A DNA stretch of 64,000 nucleotides from Vreelandella neptunia (GCF_000712975.1 NZ_JHQL01000002.1:310001-374000), one strand, 5' to 3'. Positions 26,580 to 35,607 are shown, counted from the stretch's first letter. Numbers and translations are program-made. The notes: generated from the sequence alone by a model not told the origin.

Positions 26580-27908
26580 ATGCAAAAGCTCTCCATCATC
26601 TTGGTTGAGGATGAGCCAGGCGACGCTGGCTTAATTCGCTATAACCTAAAGTTCAGCGGTGGGGAGCACGATTTCCACTGGGTCACTAGTCTCGAAGAAC
26701 TCGACACGCATCTTAGAGCAATGACAGCTGCTCCTGACGTTATTCTCCTCGACTTGAATTTACCTGATTCAAGCGGGCTTGCTACTGTCTCACGCTGCAA
26801 GGCAATGGCTCGCGAGACCCCTATTGTGGTGTTAACTGGCCACGATGATATGGATTTCTCTCTTCAAGCCTTAGAGGCCGGCGCCCAAGACTATCTGATC
26901 AAAAACGACATAGCGGCAGCCGCCCTTGTACGTGCTATACGCTACGCAATGGAGCGACACCAGCTAGAACGGCGCTTACAAGAATCTGAACAGCTGACGA
27001 TGGCCGCTATTGAAGGCGGCAACCTTGGCATTTGGGAGTGGAACTTAAAAACAGATGCCTGCTATACCAGCGAGCGACTGCTGAATAATCTTGGGTTCGA
27101 TGCTGACGACGAAACCGTACCGCAAACGTTAGCGCAGTGGGTGGTACGCGCGCACCCTGATGATGCAGCCTCTATCAACCTAGCACTCGAACGCCATGTT
27201 AATGGAGAGGAGAAGCGTTACCAAAGCGAATTCCGTGTGAAACACAAGCTAGGACACTGGGTCTGGGTATTCGAATCTGGTCATTTGATTAGCTGGGATG
27301 CAGGAGGGAATCCGGAGCGTGTGGTCGGTATCCAGCAAGATATCACCTCACGTAAAGACATGGAGGAACAGCTGCGCAACCTGGCTATGCATGACCCACT
27401 AACAGGGCTTTTCAACCGACGTAGTTTCATGGAAGCCATGGACAGCGAATACGGCCGTGTCAAACGGAGTGCCAATTATCACACCACTATTTTAATGCTG
27501 GATATTGACTACTTTAAGTCCGTTAACGACACCTATGGCCATTCAGCAGGCGATGACATTCTCAAAGCCTTTGCCCATACAATCGCCGATAAGCTGCGTG
27601 AAAACGATGTATTCGGTCGTTTAGGTGGTGAAGAATTTGCTATTTTACTTCCCGATACGGGTTATGACGGCGGCACTCATGTAGCAGAAAAAGTACGCGC
27701 CGTCGTTGAAGCCATGCGCGTGCAGTCAGGGGAAGAAGTCATTGGTGTCACTACCAGCATTGGTGTCGCCCTGCTATCTACTGACGACAAGCGGCCTGAT
27801 GGCGCCATCGCCCGTGCAGATGCGGCGCTTTATCGCGCCAAACAGAGCGGCCGCAATCGCGTTGAACATGATGAAGGTACAACTGACGCGCCAACAGCGC
27901 CGGCATAA
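26580..27908 (+). CDS. Response regulator with REC, PAS and GGDEF domains (diguanylate cyclase)
   Basis: This 442-residue protein has an N-terminal receiver (about 3-125; acidic E10-D11, phosphoacceptor Asp58 in L-L-D-L-N), a PAS/PAC domain (about 140-262), and a GGDEF domain (about 275-430) with active-site G-G-E-E-F near residue 350. An intact G-G-E-E-F predicts synthesis of cyclic di-GMP. It opens a four-gene run with the two kinases and a single receiver, so phosphorylation by those kinases is likely. Confidence 0.92.
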   Translation: MQKLSIILVEDEPGDAGLIRYNLKFSGGEHDFHWVTSLEELDTHLRAMTAAPDVILLDLNLPDSSGLATVSRCKAMARETPIVVLTGHDDMDFSLQALEAGAQDYLIKNDIAAAALVRAIRYAMERHQLERRLQESEQLTMAAIEGGNLGIWEWNLKTDACYTSERLLNNLGFDADDETVPQTLAQWVVRAHPDDAASINLALERHVNGEEKRYQSEFRVKHKLGHWVWVFESGHLISWDAGGNPERVVGIQQDITSRKDMEEQLRNLAMHDPLTGLFNRRSFMEAMDSEYGRVKRSANYHTTILMLDIDYFKSVNDTYGHSAGDDILKAFAHTIADKLRENDVFGRLGGEEFAILLPDTGYDGGTHVAEKVRAVVEAMRVQSGEEVIGVTTSIGVALLSTDDKRPDGAIARADAALYRAKQSGRNRVEHDEGTTDAPTAPA

Positions 27909-27947
27909 CACATTGATATTGCACCTTGACACATCGAAGGACACCTC

Positions 27948-30938
27948 ATGCCTTTACCTGCTCGCCATTGTTCGCTGATAAGGTGGTTGTTGGCTGCAGC
28001 GTTAATATTTTCACAGGCTGTTGTCGCAGCCCCTTCAACAACGCTAGGTGTGTTTGCCTACCGTGATGTTGGGACAGTTCGCGAACAGTTCTCTCCCATT
28101 ATAGAGGCAATACAGAACGCACTTCCCCACCATCAAGTGCGCATGCAAGTGTTATCACTTGAAGCGCTGGATGAAGCGCTTAAAGCGGGCGACATAGACT
28201 TCATCCTCACTAATCCACGCCATTTCTTGGCCGTCCGCCAGCATTATAATGTCAGCGGCGCGTTGGCGACACTTCAGACATACCAGGGGGGGCACCACCT
28301 AAGCTCTCTCGCGGGAGTTATTCTATCTCTAGCGGAGGACAATATAGAAACGTTGTCTGCACTGGAGGGGCGTGTCATCGGCGTACCCGGCAAACGCTTT
28401 CTTGGGGGATTTCTCGCTCAAGCTTATGAGATCCATCAGCAGGGATATGATCCTGAGCAATTTGCTAACTATCAAGAATTAGGGTCTCACGACGCTGTTA
28501 TGCAGGCACTTCTGAACGGCGAAGTTGACGCCGGCTTTGTGCGCAGCGGTATTTTGGAGGACTGGATAGCAAGCGGACTTTTAGCGCAAGATACGCTCAC
28601 TGTCGTGCAAGCTCACGACTTGAATCCAGGCTTTCCACTTGCTCACTCCACCCGACTCTATCCAGAGTGGGCGTTTGCTGCTATGCCACATGTCTCCATA
28701 GACGATATCCGGCACGTCAGTCGGGCCCTGCTTAGCCTGGAAGATGCTGAGCCGAAGGAGAGCGAATCCATTGGGTTTAACCCACCCCAGGACTATTTAC
28801 CAGTTGAGCTGGCAGCGCGTACGTTAGGTGTTGCCCCTTTCGCAACAACGCAACTATCTCTCTGGCAGCAGCTGAACGCTCGCTTTGGCGATGCTATCTG
28901 GCTACCGGTCGCTCTGACAGCAGCATTCGTGCTGTTGCTTGCACTTTTTATTGTGCTTTATATACGCAAGTCCCGCCTCTTTGAACGCTTTACCGCTCTT
29001 TTCTATTACTCACCCAGTGCCAAGCTACTTTTGCATACCGACGAGAGGGGACATTTTGTTATTGCAGAAAGTAATTATGCCGCACACACATTGTTTAAAG
29101 CACACAGCAGTGACGATTTAATTGGTAAGGACATTGTGGACCTTTCGCCCAAGACGCAGCCGGACGGGCAACTCTCCACCACTCGTGCGAGGGAATTACT
29201 GACGCTTGCGTGCGATGAACGTCAGCAGTTCATCTGGGAACATACGGATTTGCAAGGCGCCTCCGTTATTGTTCAAGCAACGTTAATTAAGTTTACAAAC
29301 AGCAAATTACTAGCTGCGTTGCAGCAAAAACCGATATTTTTAGTTGCTCTGCACGATATTACCGAACAGGAGAGCGCCCGTAGAAGACTAGAAGAAGAGC
29401 GTAACGCACTGCAGAACATCCTTTGGGGCACTGCCGCTGGCACTTGGGAGTGGAATATCCAAACGGGTGAAACACGTTTCAACGAACGCTGGGCTGAAAT
29501 GGTAGGGTATCGCCTAGATGAGCTAACACCCACCACTATTGATACGTGGATGGCCTTCTGTCACCCAGACGATCTCAAGCGTTCAGAGACACTATTAACT
29601 GAACATTTTGAAGGCAAGCGTGACGCTTACGATTTTGAAGCCCGCATGCGCCACCGTAACGGTCATTGGATCTGGGTTCAGGATCGCGGTCGCGTTATCA
29701 CACGCAATGAATTCGGCGAGCCGGTATGGGTCGCTGGTACCCATAGCGATATCACTGCACGCAAAGAGGCCGAAGCAAGGGCCAAATCGGCTATGGATCA
29801 AACGCGTAAGCATGCGGCGCTGCTGCCTGGCATGTTATATCAGTTTTGGCTCCACCCAGATGGTCACAGCGCCTTCCCTTACGCTAGCACAGGCATTGAA
29901 GATATCTACGGCGTCTCGCCTGAAGAGGTTCAAGAAGATGCTAGTGAGGTGTTCAATTTTATCGCCCCCGAAGACTTACCAGCAGTTGCTCATAGCATTT
30001 CTACCTCGGCCGCCAAGTTAACGATGTGGCGCCAAACATATCGCATCAACCATCCTGGCGGCCATCAAATCTGGGTCGAAGGCATCGCTACACCTGAACG
30101 GCTGGAAGATAGCAGCACCATGTGGCATGGGTACTTGCGTGATGTCACCGACGAGCACACAACGCAGTTGCAACTTGAACAGTATCGCGAATCGCTTGAG
30201 CGCTCCAATAAGGAGCTTGAGCATTTTGCGTACGCCGCATCGCATGACCTCCGTCAGCCATTACGCATGGTGACAAGCTACGCGCAACTGCTTGAACACC
30301 ATCTTGGCGGGCTCGATGAAGATGGAGAGATGATGCTGCACTATATGCGCGATGGCGCAAAGCGAATGGACAACATGCTGCTATCACTGCTTGATTACTC
30401 CCGCGTTGGGCGCAAGGGACAACCAATGCAAGAGATGTCGTTGAGAAATGCCCTTGATGAAGCGCTGCACTTTTTGACTCCTGATATCAAGCAAGCCAAT
30501 GCCGCAATCGAGGTGACAGGCGACTGGCCCACTGTTTATGCAAGTCCTGACGAGATGACACGGCTATTCCAAAATCTAATCAGCAACGCTCTGAAATACC
30601 GCTTAAAAGAGAATGAAGCCGTTAAAATCACTATCGATAGCACAGCATTAATCGATAGCGCAGCATTAATCGATAGCCAGCAATGGCAAATCAGCGTAAC
30701 GGATAATGGCATTGGCATCGCCCCGGATCAAATAGACCGCTTATTCAAGGTTTTTCAACGCCTACATACCCGAGAGCAGTACGAGGGCACTGGCGTGGGT
30801 TTAGCCATATGCCGCAAAATTGTTGAACGCCACGGCGGGCAAATTTGGGTGGAATCCGAAGGGGAAGGCAAAGGAAGTCGTTTCACGCTAACACTCCCAG
30901 CGCACCACACCTCAGAAGGAAAACATGATGCGGTGTAA
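27948..30938 (+). CDS. Histidine kinase with periplasmic PhnD-like sensor and PAS domains
   Basis: This is a 996-residue protein: signal/TM at 1-25, a PhnD-type periplasmic binding domain (about 28-285, T-L-G-V-F-A-Y-R-D then G-D-I-D-F-I-L-T-N-P), TM at about 317-340, several PAS domains (about 350-460, 485-610, 620-740), HisKA with His766 in S-H-D-L-R-Q-P-L-R, and an HATPase domain (N-A-L-K-Y, D-N-G-I-G-I, G-T-G-V-G-L-A-I). The kinase core resembles bacteriophytochrome-type kinases. A phosphonate-like or oxyanion ligand is suggested by the PhnD fold. A 6-residue repeat lies inside the ATPase domain. It overlaps the next gene by 14 bp. Confidence 0.92.
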   Translation: MPLPARHCSLIRWLLAAALIFSQAVVAAPSTTLGVFAYRDVGTVREQFSPIIEAIQNALPHHQVRMQVLSLEALDEALKAGDIDFILTNPRHFLAVRQHYNVSGALATLQTYQGGHHLSSLAGVILSLAEDNIETLSALEGRVIGVPGKRFLGGFLAQAYEIHQQGYDPEQFANYQELGSHDAVMQALLNGEVDAGFVRSGILEDWIASGLLAQDTLTVVQAHDLNPGFPLAHSTRLYPEWAFAAMPHVSIDDIRHVSRALLSLEDAEPKESESIGFNPPQDYLPVELAARTLGVAPFATTQLSLWQQLNARFGDAIWLPVALTAAFVLLLALFIVLYIRKSRLFERFTALFYYSPSAKLLLHTDERGHFVIAESNYAAHTLFKAHSSDDLIGKDIVDLSPKTQPDGQLSTTRARELLTLACDERQQFIWEHTDLQGASVIVQATLIKFTNSKLLAALQQKPIFLVALHDITEQESARRRLEEERNALQNILWGTAAGTWEWNIQTGETRFNERWAEMVGYRLDELTPTTIDTWMAFCHPDDLKRSETLLTEHFEGKRDAYDFEARMRHRNGHWIWVQDRGRVITRNEFGEPVWVAGTHSDITARKEAEARAKSAMDQTRKHAALLPGMLYQFWLHPDGHSAFPYASTGIEDIYGVSPEEVQEDASEVFNFIAPEDLPAVAHSISTSAAKLTMWRQTYRINHPGGHQIWVEGIATPERLEDSSTMWHGYLRDVTDEHTTQLQLEQYRESLERSNKELEHFAYAASHDLRQPLRMVTSYAQLLEHHLGGLDEDGEMMLHYMRDGAKRMDNMLLSLLDYSRVGRKGQPMQEMSLRNALDEALHFLTPDIKQANAAIEVTGDWPTVYASPDEMTRLFQNLISNALKYRLKENEAVKITIDSTALIDSAALIDSQQWQISVTDNGIGIAPDQIDRLFKVFQRLHTREQYEGTGVGLAICRKIVERHGGQIWVESEGEGKGSRFTLTLPAHHTSEGKHDAV
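30633..30677 (+). repeat. In-frame 18-bp tandem repeat inside the kinase ATPase domain
   Basis: Two 18-bp units (at 30633 and 30651, differing at one base) and a half unit encode I-D-S-T/A-A-L twice and then I-D-S. They lie between beta strands of the HATPase domain, before W-Q-I-S-V-T-D-N-G. Because the unit length is a multiple of three, copy number changes would keep the frame. Confidence 0.9.
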
Positions 30939-32280
30939 TGTGCGCCTTCACTGTATTCTGTGCGCCCTCTACCTCTCTTGGTTGCCAGTAACGGGGTGGG
31001 CCATGCCAGACTTTAACGCGTTTTTTGAGCATCACTCGACGCCTATGTGGATGCTGTCAGTCGATCGGGGAGAAATTTTGGCCGCTAACCGAGCCGCAGA
31101 GGAGTTTTATGGCTTCGAGCCGCTAACAGGCATGAACATCAACCAAATCAATATGCTCACGCCAAAGCAAATAGAAGACGAGCTCCAACGCGCTGCCAAA
31201 ACCGAGCGTAACCACTTGTACTTTCGACATAGGCTAGCCAATAACGACATCAAGGTAATGGGTGTCTACACCAGTCGCTTCATAGTGGATGGACGCGAGG
31301 TTCTCATCTCTTCGCTTTATGATACCAGCGACTTTGAAAGCTCTGCCGAAAGGCACTATATCGAACGTGTAGAAGAGCAAGTTGATCTGCAGACACAGCA
31401 GATTCAAGCTTCAAAGCAACGTACGCTTTGGCTAGCGATGGGGGCGACCCTCCTGCAATTTTGTGTCATTGCCATTCTGGTGATTATTTTGCATCGCTTA
31501 CGTCGTTCTCAACAAGACAACCGTCGCTTAATCAACGAACTCTCCTTTCGTAATCGGGAGCTTGAGCGATTAAGTCACGTTATGGCACATCACTTCCAGG
31601 AACCTAGTCGGCGACTCGTCAGCTTCGCCCAACAGTTATCTCAACAGCTCGCCCAAAAACAGCGTCATCATCTGTCCCAAAAGAGTGCTCACTCGGTGAC
31701 AGAGGAAGATAACAAAGAGATGCAAATGGCTGTTGACTTTATAGAGAGTCAGGCCAAAAAGCTGAAAGAGCTGGTGAATGATATTCAGCGCTACCTTAGT
31801 CTTGACCTCCAGCCGAAGCTGGAAACAGTGGAACCAGATTGCCTCATTGATGCGGTCTGCCACTCTACCCCTGAGCTTGCAGAGCTAAGGCGTAAGGGCG
31901 CAATAGAAATTCCTCAGCGACTGCCGTCAGTAAGTGCAGATGCGCGTCAGCTCAAAATGATTTTTCACGCGCTTTTACAGAACGCCTGGCTATATCGTGC
32001 TCCAGAGCGCAATTTAAAAGTTCGTATTACGGCACGCACGATGGCCGGTCGCGTTCAGTTTCGTGTTGAGGACAATGGTAGCGGGATTTTGCCTGAGTAT
32101 CGTGAACAAGTAATGGAGATCTTCACGCGCTTGGTACCGAGCAGCAAACAGTATCCTGGTACTGGGATGGGGCTCGCCCTGGTAGTAAGAGCCCTACGCA
32201 ATATCGAAGGGCATATCGCTATCGAAGAAGGTATCTCAGGCGGCACAGCAATTATTTTTGATCTACCACTAGCAAGGTGA
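30925..32280 (+). CDS. PAS-domain membrane histidine kinase
   Basis: This is a 451-residue protein with a signal/TM segment (about 5-25), an extracytoplasmic PAS-like domain (about 30-140), a coiled stretch, a TM segment (about 170-192) and a kinase core. The H-box is unusual (S-H-V-M-A-H-H-F-Q-E-P-S-R-R near residue 220), in place of the common H-D-L-R/F-x-P. The HATPase part is good (N-A-W-L-Y, D-N-G-S-G-I, G-T-G-M-G-L-A-L). Its start lies inside the previous kinase gene, pointing to translational coupling. It probably acts with the CheY-like receiver next to it. Confidence 0.85.
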   Translation: MMRCNVRLHCILCALYLSWLPVTGWAMPDFNAFFEHHSTPMWMLSVDRGEILAANRAAEEFYGFEPLTGMNINQINMLTPKQIEDELQRAAKTERNHLYFRHRLANNDIKVMGVYTSRFIVDGREVLISSLYDTSDFESSAERHYIERVEEQVDLQTQQIQASKQRTLWLAMGATLLQFCVIAILVIILHRLRRSQQDNRRLINELSFRNRELERLSHVMAHHFQEPSRRLVSFAQQLSQQLAQKQRHHLSQKSAHSVTEEDNKEMQMAVDFIESQAKKLKELVNDIQRYLSLDLQPKLETVEPDCLIDAVCHSTPELAELRRKGAIEIPQRLPSVSADARQLKMIFHALLQNAWLYRAPERNLKVRITARTMAGRVQFRVEDNGSGILPEYREQVMEIFTRLVPSSKQYPGTGMGLALVVRALRNIEGHIAIEEGISGGTAIIFDLPLAR

Positions 32281-32286
32281 TGCGTT

Positions 32287-32718
32287 TTGGAAATTAAAAG
32301 TGATTTTACCGTTCTTCTTGTTGAGGACGAGGCAGCCGATGTTCATTTAACGAAAATGGCCTTCAAGCAGAGTCGCCTACTGGTCAACGTATGCGATGTT
32401 GGTGACGGCGTTGAAGCGTTAGCTTTTCTTCGGCGTGAAGGAAATTACCATAGCGCCCCATGGCCAGATATTATTCTGCTTGATCTCAATATGCCACGGA
32501 TGGACGGCAAAACTTTTCTTACTCACTTAAAGCAGGACGAAAAGCTAAAGCGCATTCCTGTGATAGTCCTTACCACCTCAGAGGCGGAGTCAGACATTGT
32601 GGAGTCTTACGAACTTGGTTGCTCTGGCTTCGTAACAAAGCCTATGGATCTTTCACAATTTCTGAGGGCCATTCAGAAAGTGGAAGATTATTGGCTGACG
32701 CTGGTTAAACGGCCTTAA
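32287..32718 (+). CDS. Single-domain CheY-like response regulator
   Basis: This 143-residue receiver has the acidic pair in V-E-D-E, phosphoacceptor Asp in I-L-L-D-L-N-M-P-R-M-D-G, Thr in L-T-T-S-E and Lys in V-T-K-P. No output domain is present. The close match to Rcp1-type receivers that pair with phytochrome-like kinases fits the upstream kinase. The only plausible start is TTG at 32287, seven bases after the kinase stop; ATG 32280 stops after five codons. It ends the signalling operon that begins at 26580. Confidence 0.88.
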   Translation: MEIKSDFTVLLVEDEAADVHLTKMAFKQSRLLVNVCDVGDGVEALAFLRREGNYHSAPWPDIILLDLNMPRMDGKTFLTHLKQDEKLKRIPVIVLTTSEAESDIVESYELGCSGFVTKPMDLSQFLRAIQKVEDYWLTLVKRP

Positions 32719-33182
32719 ATGAACTTGCTCCAAGAATATCGACGAGTGATAGCTTGATCATGCCGTTCAAACCACACTAGTTAGTCATCCATGTTGAGTT
32801 TAGGCCGTACTATTTTCACCTTATATCACAAAGTTATTTAAGCTTAGCAATAACATCTTTTCGATGCCTATCTTAAAAACTTATTGCCCAGGGCAAAGAT
32901 AGTTGTGCGGCGAGACTGTTACCATCAGGTTCACATCGCCGCTCTCTCAATTAATTGCCGTCTATTATATATTCTCAAATAATCACCTCTTCTAGAGAGC
33001 TTCTATGCTTTAGTGATACTAGCCTAGGCGAAAGTCTACTCCAAGCCATCAAGTAGCCACGCCCTCTATCTAGCAATTAGAAATCTCTTGCAAGAGTTCC
33101 TGCAGGGCCTAACTAGTAAGTACCTTTATCAGAATATAGATACCGAGTGGTTAACCACTTTATCCTAAGATTCAATACAGAG
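32719..33182. other. AT-rich intergenic region upstream of the csgG-like operon
   Basis: These 464 bp have a low GC content, stop codons in every frame and no gene I can support. The region separates the signalling operon from the regulatory region of the CsgG-like operon. Confidence 0.5.
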
Positions 33183-33228
33183 TTGCAAAATGCAAGAAAA
33201 TCGCACTTTGCAATTAAAGACTTGCAAA
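33183..33228. promoter_or_regulatory. Clustered TTGCAA inverted repeats, candidate activator sites
   Basis: TTGCA-AAA-TGCAA (33183-33195) and TTTGCAA-N8-TTGCAAA (33207-33228) are two inverted repeats sharing the TTGCAA half-site. They end about 92 bp upstream of the sigma-54 -24 element, the normal distance for enhancer-type sites bound by an NtrC-like activator. The regulator encoded at 35608 is the obvious candidate. Confidence 0.6.
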
Positions 33229-33320
33229 ACGCGAAACAATCCTAGATTTAAAGGCCTTATAAAGAGATTACCACCATCAAAAAAAATTAAGCCATTGTTA
33301 GTATTAAAAAAATATAAAGA

Positions 33321-33336
33321 TGGCACTACTCCTGCT
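33321..33336 (+). promoter_or_regulatory. Sigma-54 (RpoN) promoter of the csgG-like operon
   Basis: TGGCACTACTCCTGCT matches the -24/-12 consensus TGGCAC-N5-TTGCW with one mismatch, and keeps the essential GG-N10-GC spacing. Transcription would start near 33346, giving a leader of about 21 nt that holds only the AGGAGGA ribosome site (33354-33360) before the ATG at 33368. Confidence 0.75.
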
Positions 33337-33367
33337 ATTAGCTATACAACAACAGGAGGAACAAACC

Positions 33368-34186
33368 ATGAAGTTCCCATCACCTCAAAAGATAACCGCC
33401 GCCATCGCGTTAAGTGCTTCAATTAGCGGCTGTGCTTCGATTGGGACTGCTCCTATCGCACCCCGCGAAGGCTCCCCTGTAATGACCAATCACACACCTT
33501 ATAGTCGCTGCCTCAGTGCCCTAAGCCAGCAAACAGGCACAAATCTCCCCACTGTCAGCGTCGGGCAAATTCTCGATCAAACAGGTCAAGTCAGCTACTC
33601 AACCATTACCGATAGCCGCACATTAACGCAAGGCGTATCAGAAATGCTGATTAGCGCGCTGTATAAAACACGCAAAGTTAGGCTGGCAGAGCGCCTAGAT
33701 ATTCGTATTCCTCTGGCTGAGCGTCAGTTACAAGATGCCGGGGCAATGCAAATACCTACTGCACCTCTTAATGTACAACCAGTTAATTTTGTCATTTTGG
33801 GTGCGCTTACGGAGCTTAACTATAACATTCTCACCCAGGGAGCCCGCCTTTATGTCGGTTTAGTAGGAGGAGGGACTCGGGAAGCGGTGATTAATGTCGG
33901 TTTAGACCTCAGAGTCATAGACACCAATACTTTCCAAACAGTTTATGTCACCAGCTTACAAAAGCAGATTGTGGGCAACCAAGTAGAAGCCGGCATTTAC
34001 CGCTTCTTTGACAATCAGCTTGTTGAATTCGATGCCGGGTCAGTGAGGAATGAGCCTCTTCAACTTGGTGTTCGATCCGTCGTGGAAATGGCTGCTTACC
34101 AGATCCTGACGGAAGGTCTCGGCCTGCCCATTGCTGACACTGAAGAGTGTCAAGTGGCAGACGGGCATTATCCAGCGGCTTACTAA
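33368..34186 (+). CDS. CsgG/HfaB-family outer-membrane lipoprotein
   Basis: This 272-residue lipoprotein has a signal peptide with lipobox I-S-G-C (Cys22) and a CsgG-type body: G-Q-I-L-D-Q-T-G, Q-G-V-S-E-M-L-I-S-A-L, F-V-I-L-G-A-L-T-E-L-N-Y-N, then the amphipathic region and V-G-L-D-L-R-V-I-D-T-N-T. CsgG forms the nonameric outer-membrane pore for curli; HfaB anchors holdfast proteins in Caulobacter. The ATG at 33368 is set by AGGAGGA; the upstream frame to 33320 is not needed. CsgE and CsgF homologues are absent, and the next two genes encode exported proteins, its likely cargo. Confidence 0.87.
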   Translation: MKFPSPQKITAAIALSASISGCASIGTAPIAPREGSPVMTNHTPYSRCLSALSQQTGTNLPTVSVGQILDQTGQVSYSTITDSRTLTQGVSEMLISALYKTRKVRLAERLDIRIPLAERQLQDAGAMQIPTAPLNVQPVNFVILGALTELNYNILTQGARLYVGLVGGGTREAVINVGLDLRVIDTNTFQTVYVTSLQKQIVGNQVEAGIYRFFDNQLVEFDAGSVRNEPLQLGVRSVVEMAAYQILTEGLGLPIADTEECQVADGHYPAAY

Positions 34187-34198
34187 GAGGACGCCGTC

Positions 34199-34921
34199 AT
34201 GAAAACTCTAAATAAAACTGCACTGTCCGTAGCCATCGCCTTTGCTGGCATCACTGTGATCTCAAACGCCCAGGCCTTCGACTCAGTCACCTGGGTATGG
34301 GATGCCACCGTGAACAGCACGGTAGATACATCAGCGCTCTCGGATGTAAATGTGACACCAGCCGGCTTAACGCAGACTGAAAATGATCAGGTTGGGTTTG
34401 GCGCGATGACCTCAACCAGCTTAGTCACGGCTGTTGACAACTTAATCGTTCCCATCATCAGCGGTAATGCCATTGACGACTTAGGGTCAATTGAGAGCGT
34501 GGCCACCTCGGTAGGTAACAATGCCTCGATCGAGTCCGATGTTTCAATGCAAACGGATAGCAGCCAGCTGTATGCAGGAGCCGGACTGAGTGTAGACCCC
34601 CTCATCACCACTGCCCTCGTGCCTGGCAGTATTTTAGCAACGTCTTCAGTGTTAGGCGCCACTAACCTCACCGTTGATAGCACGGCCACAGGTGTAGGCA
34701 ACAACTTGAGCCTCGATCTAGCTACCACGTCAGACCAAGATGCTTTCGCCATTGCTAACAACGAACAGCTCTCCGTAGCCCTTGTAACCAGCACGTCAAC
34801 GGTGGACGCGGTGCTATTTAGCGGCATCACTGGCATGGCAGGCACTACGGTGCCCTCGGTCTCTTCGGCCGCCACCTCTGTGGGCAATAACCTATCCGTT
34901 AAAGTGGATGGAAACTTCTGA
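34199..34921 (+). CDS. Exported V-G-N-N repeat protein, candidate CsgG cargo (HfaD-like?)
   Basis: This 240-residue protein has a signal peptide (about 1-26, ending A-Q-A). The mature part is rich in Ser, Thr, Val, Asn and Asp and nearly without Lys, Arg or Cys. Three copies of A-T-S/G-V-G-N-N-x-S at about 100, 162 and 227, spaced 60-65 residues apart, point to a beta-rich repeated fold. The protein ends V-K-V-D-G-N-F. I do not recognise it firmly; HfaD-type holdfast anchor proteins are the nearest idea. It lies 12 bp after the CsgG-like gene in the same operon. Confidence 0.8.
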   Translation: MKTLNKTALSVAIAFAGITVISNAQAFDSVTWVWDATVNSTVDTSALSDVNVTPAGLTQTENDQVGFGAMTSTSLVTAVDNLIVPIISGNAIDDLGSIESVATSVGNNASIESDVSMQTDSSQLYAGAGLSVDPLITTALVPGSILATSSVLGATNLTVDSTATGVGNNLSLDLATTSDQDAFAIANNEQLSVALVTSTSTVDAVLFSGITGMAGTTVPSVSSAATSVGNNLSVKVDGNF

Positions 34922-34938
34922 GCTTAAACACCACCAAA

Positions 34939-34963
34939 GGCGCCTATGCCGCGCATGGGCGCC
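34939..34963 (+). promoter_or_regulatory. Intercistronic hairpin before the third csgG-operon gene
   Basis: GGCGCCTATGC-CGC-GCATGGGCGCC forms an 11-bp stem with one wobble pair and a 3-nt loop. No T-run follows, so it is not a normal terminator. GAGGAGA, the ribosome site of the next gene, begins directly after it. It may protect the upstream message or lower translation of the downstream gene. Confidence 0.7.
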
Positions 34964-34977
34964 GAGGAGACAACATC

Positions 34978-35475
34978 ATGCAACGTTTCTCTGGAAAAAA
35001 ACAAGCTCAGACCGCGGTTATGCTGAGTGCTGGGCTAATGCTCCTCTTAGCGTTTGGCCATTCACTAGAAGCAAGAGACCGTGACCCGCTGATAGGGCCA
35101 TATCCCTATGACTTTCCAGAGCGAGCCAATACTCAAAGCTCGCTAATTTTACAGGAGGCACGTTGGAGGCAAGCCCGTGAAAGAAATAACAACGCGCCTG
35201 CCGCTAACCGACAGAATACCGTTGCAGGCCTTGAACCAGTGGCCGCTGATTCCTCGGAAGATACTATTATTGTAAATTCATCTACCTCAATTGCTGTGGG
35301 TAACTGGCAGCAGATTGAAATGACTCTTGGCGATGGAGCAGAAGGATTAATCATGACAGAAAATCACCAAACCAACAAAGCAGAAGCAAACTCTTTATCC
35401 AAAATAAGAAACTTACTCAACATGCAAGAAAACAGCAGCGACTTAATACTTTTAGATGAAAACATTGAGGAATAA
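34978..35475 (+). CDS. Small exported protein with curlin/HfaA-like segment
   Basis: This 165-residue protein has a signal peptide (about 10-32, A-F-G-H-S-L-E-A) and a hydrophilic mature part. Residues about 95-140 read I-I-V-N-S-S-T-S-I-A-V-G-N-W-Q-Q and, further on, N-H-Q-T-N-K-A-E-A. This resembles the A-x-G-N...Q-T-N-x-G pattern I recall for curlin repeats and HfaA, but with only one such unit. The acidic C-terminus is unusual. It is the third gene behind the sigma-54 promoter and could be a minor or nucleating subunit secreted through the CsgG-like pore. Confidence 0.75.
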   Translation: MQRFSGKKQAQTAVMLSAGLMLLLAFGHSLEARDRDPLIGPYPYDFPERANTQSSLILQEARWRQARERNNNAPAANRQNTVAGLEPVAADSSEDTIIVNSSTSIAVGNWQQIEMTLGDGAEGLIMTENHQTNKAEANSLSKIRNLLNMQENSSDLILLDENIEE

Positions 35476-35607
35476 ATTACTATTAATTGATGATTTTTAA
35501 TTAGTTAAAAATGTGAACAAGTGTGTCTCAACATGCCCATGTTAAAAATAGTGATATGCTGAAAGCAGATTTCATTTAATCTGGCAGCAATCAGTAGGGG
35601 CACCATT

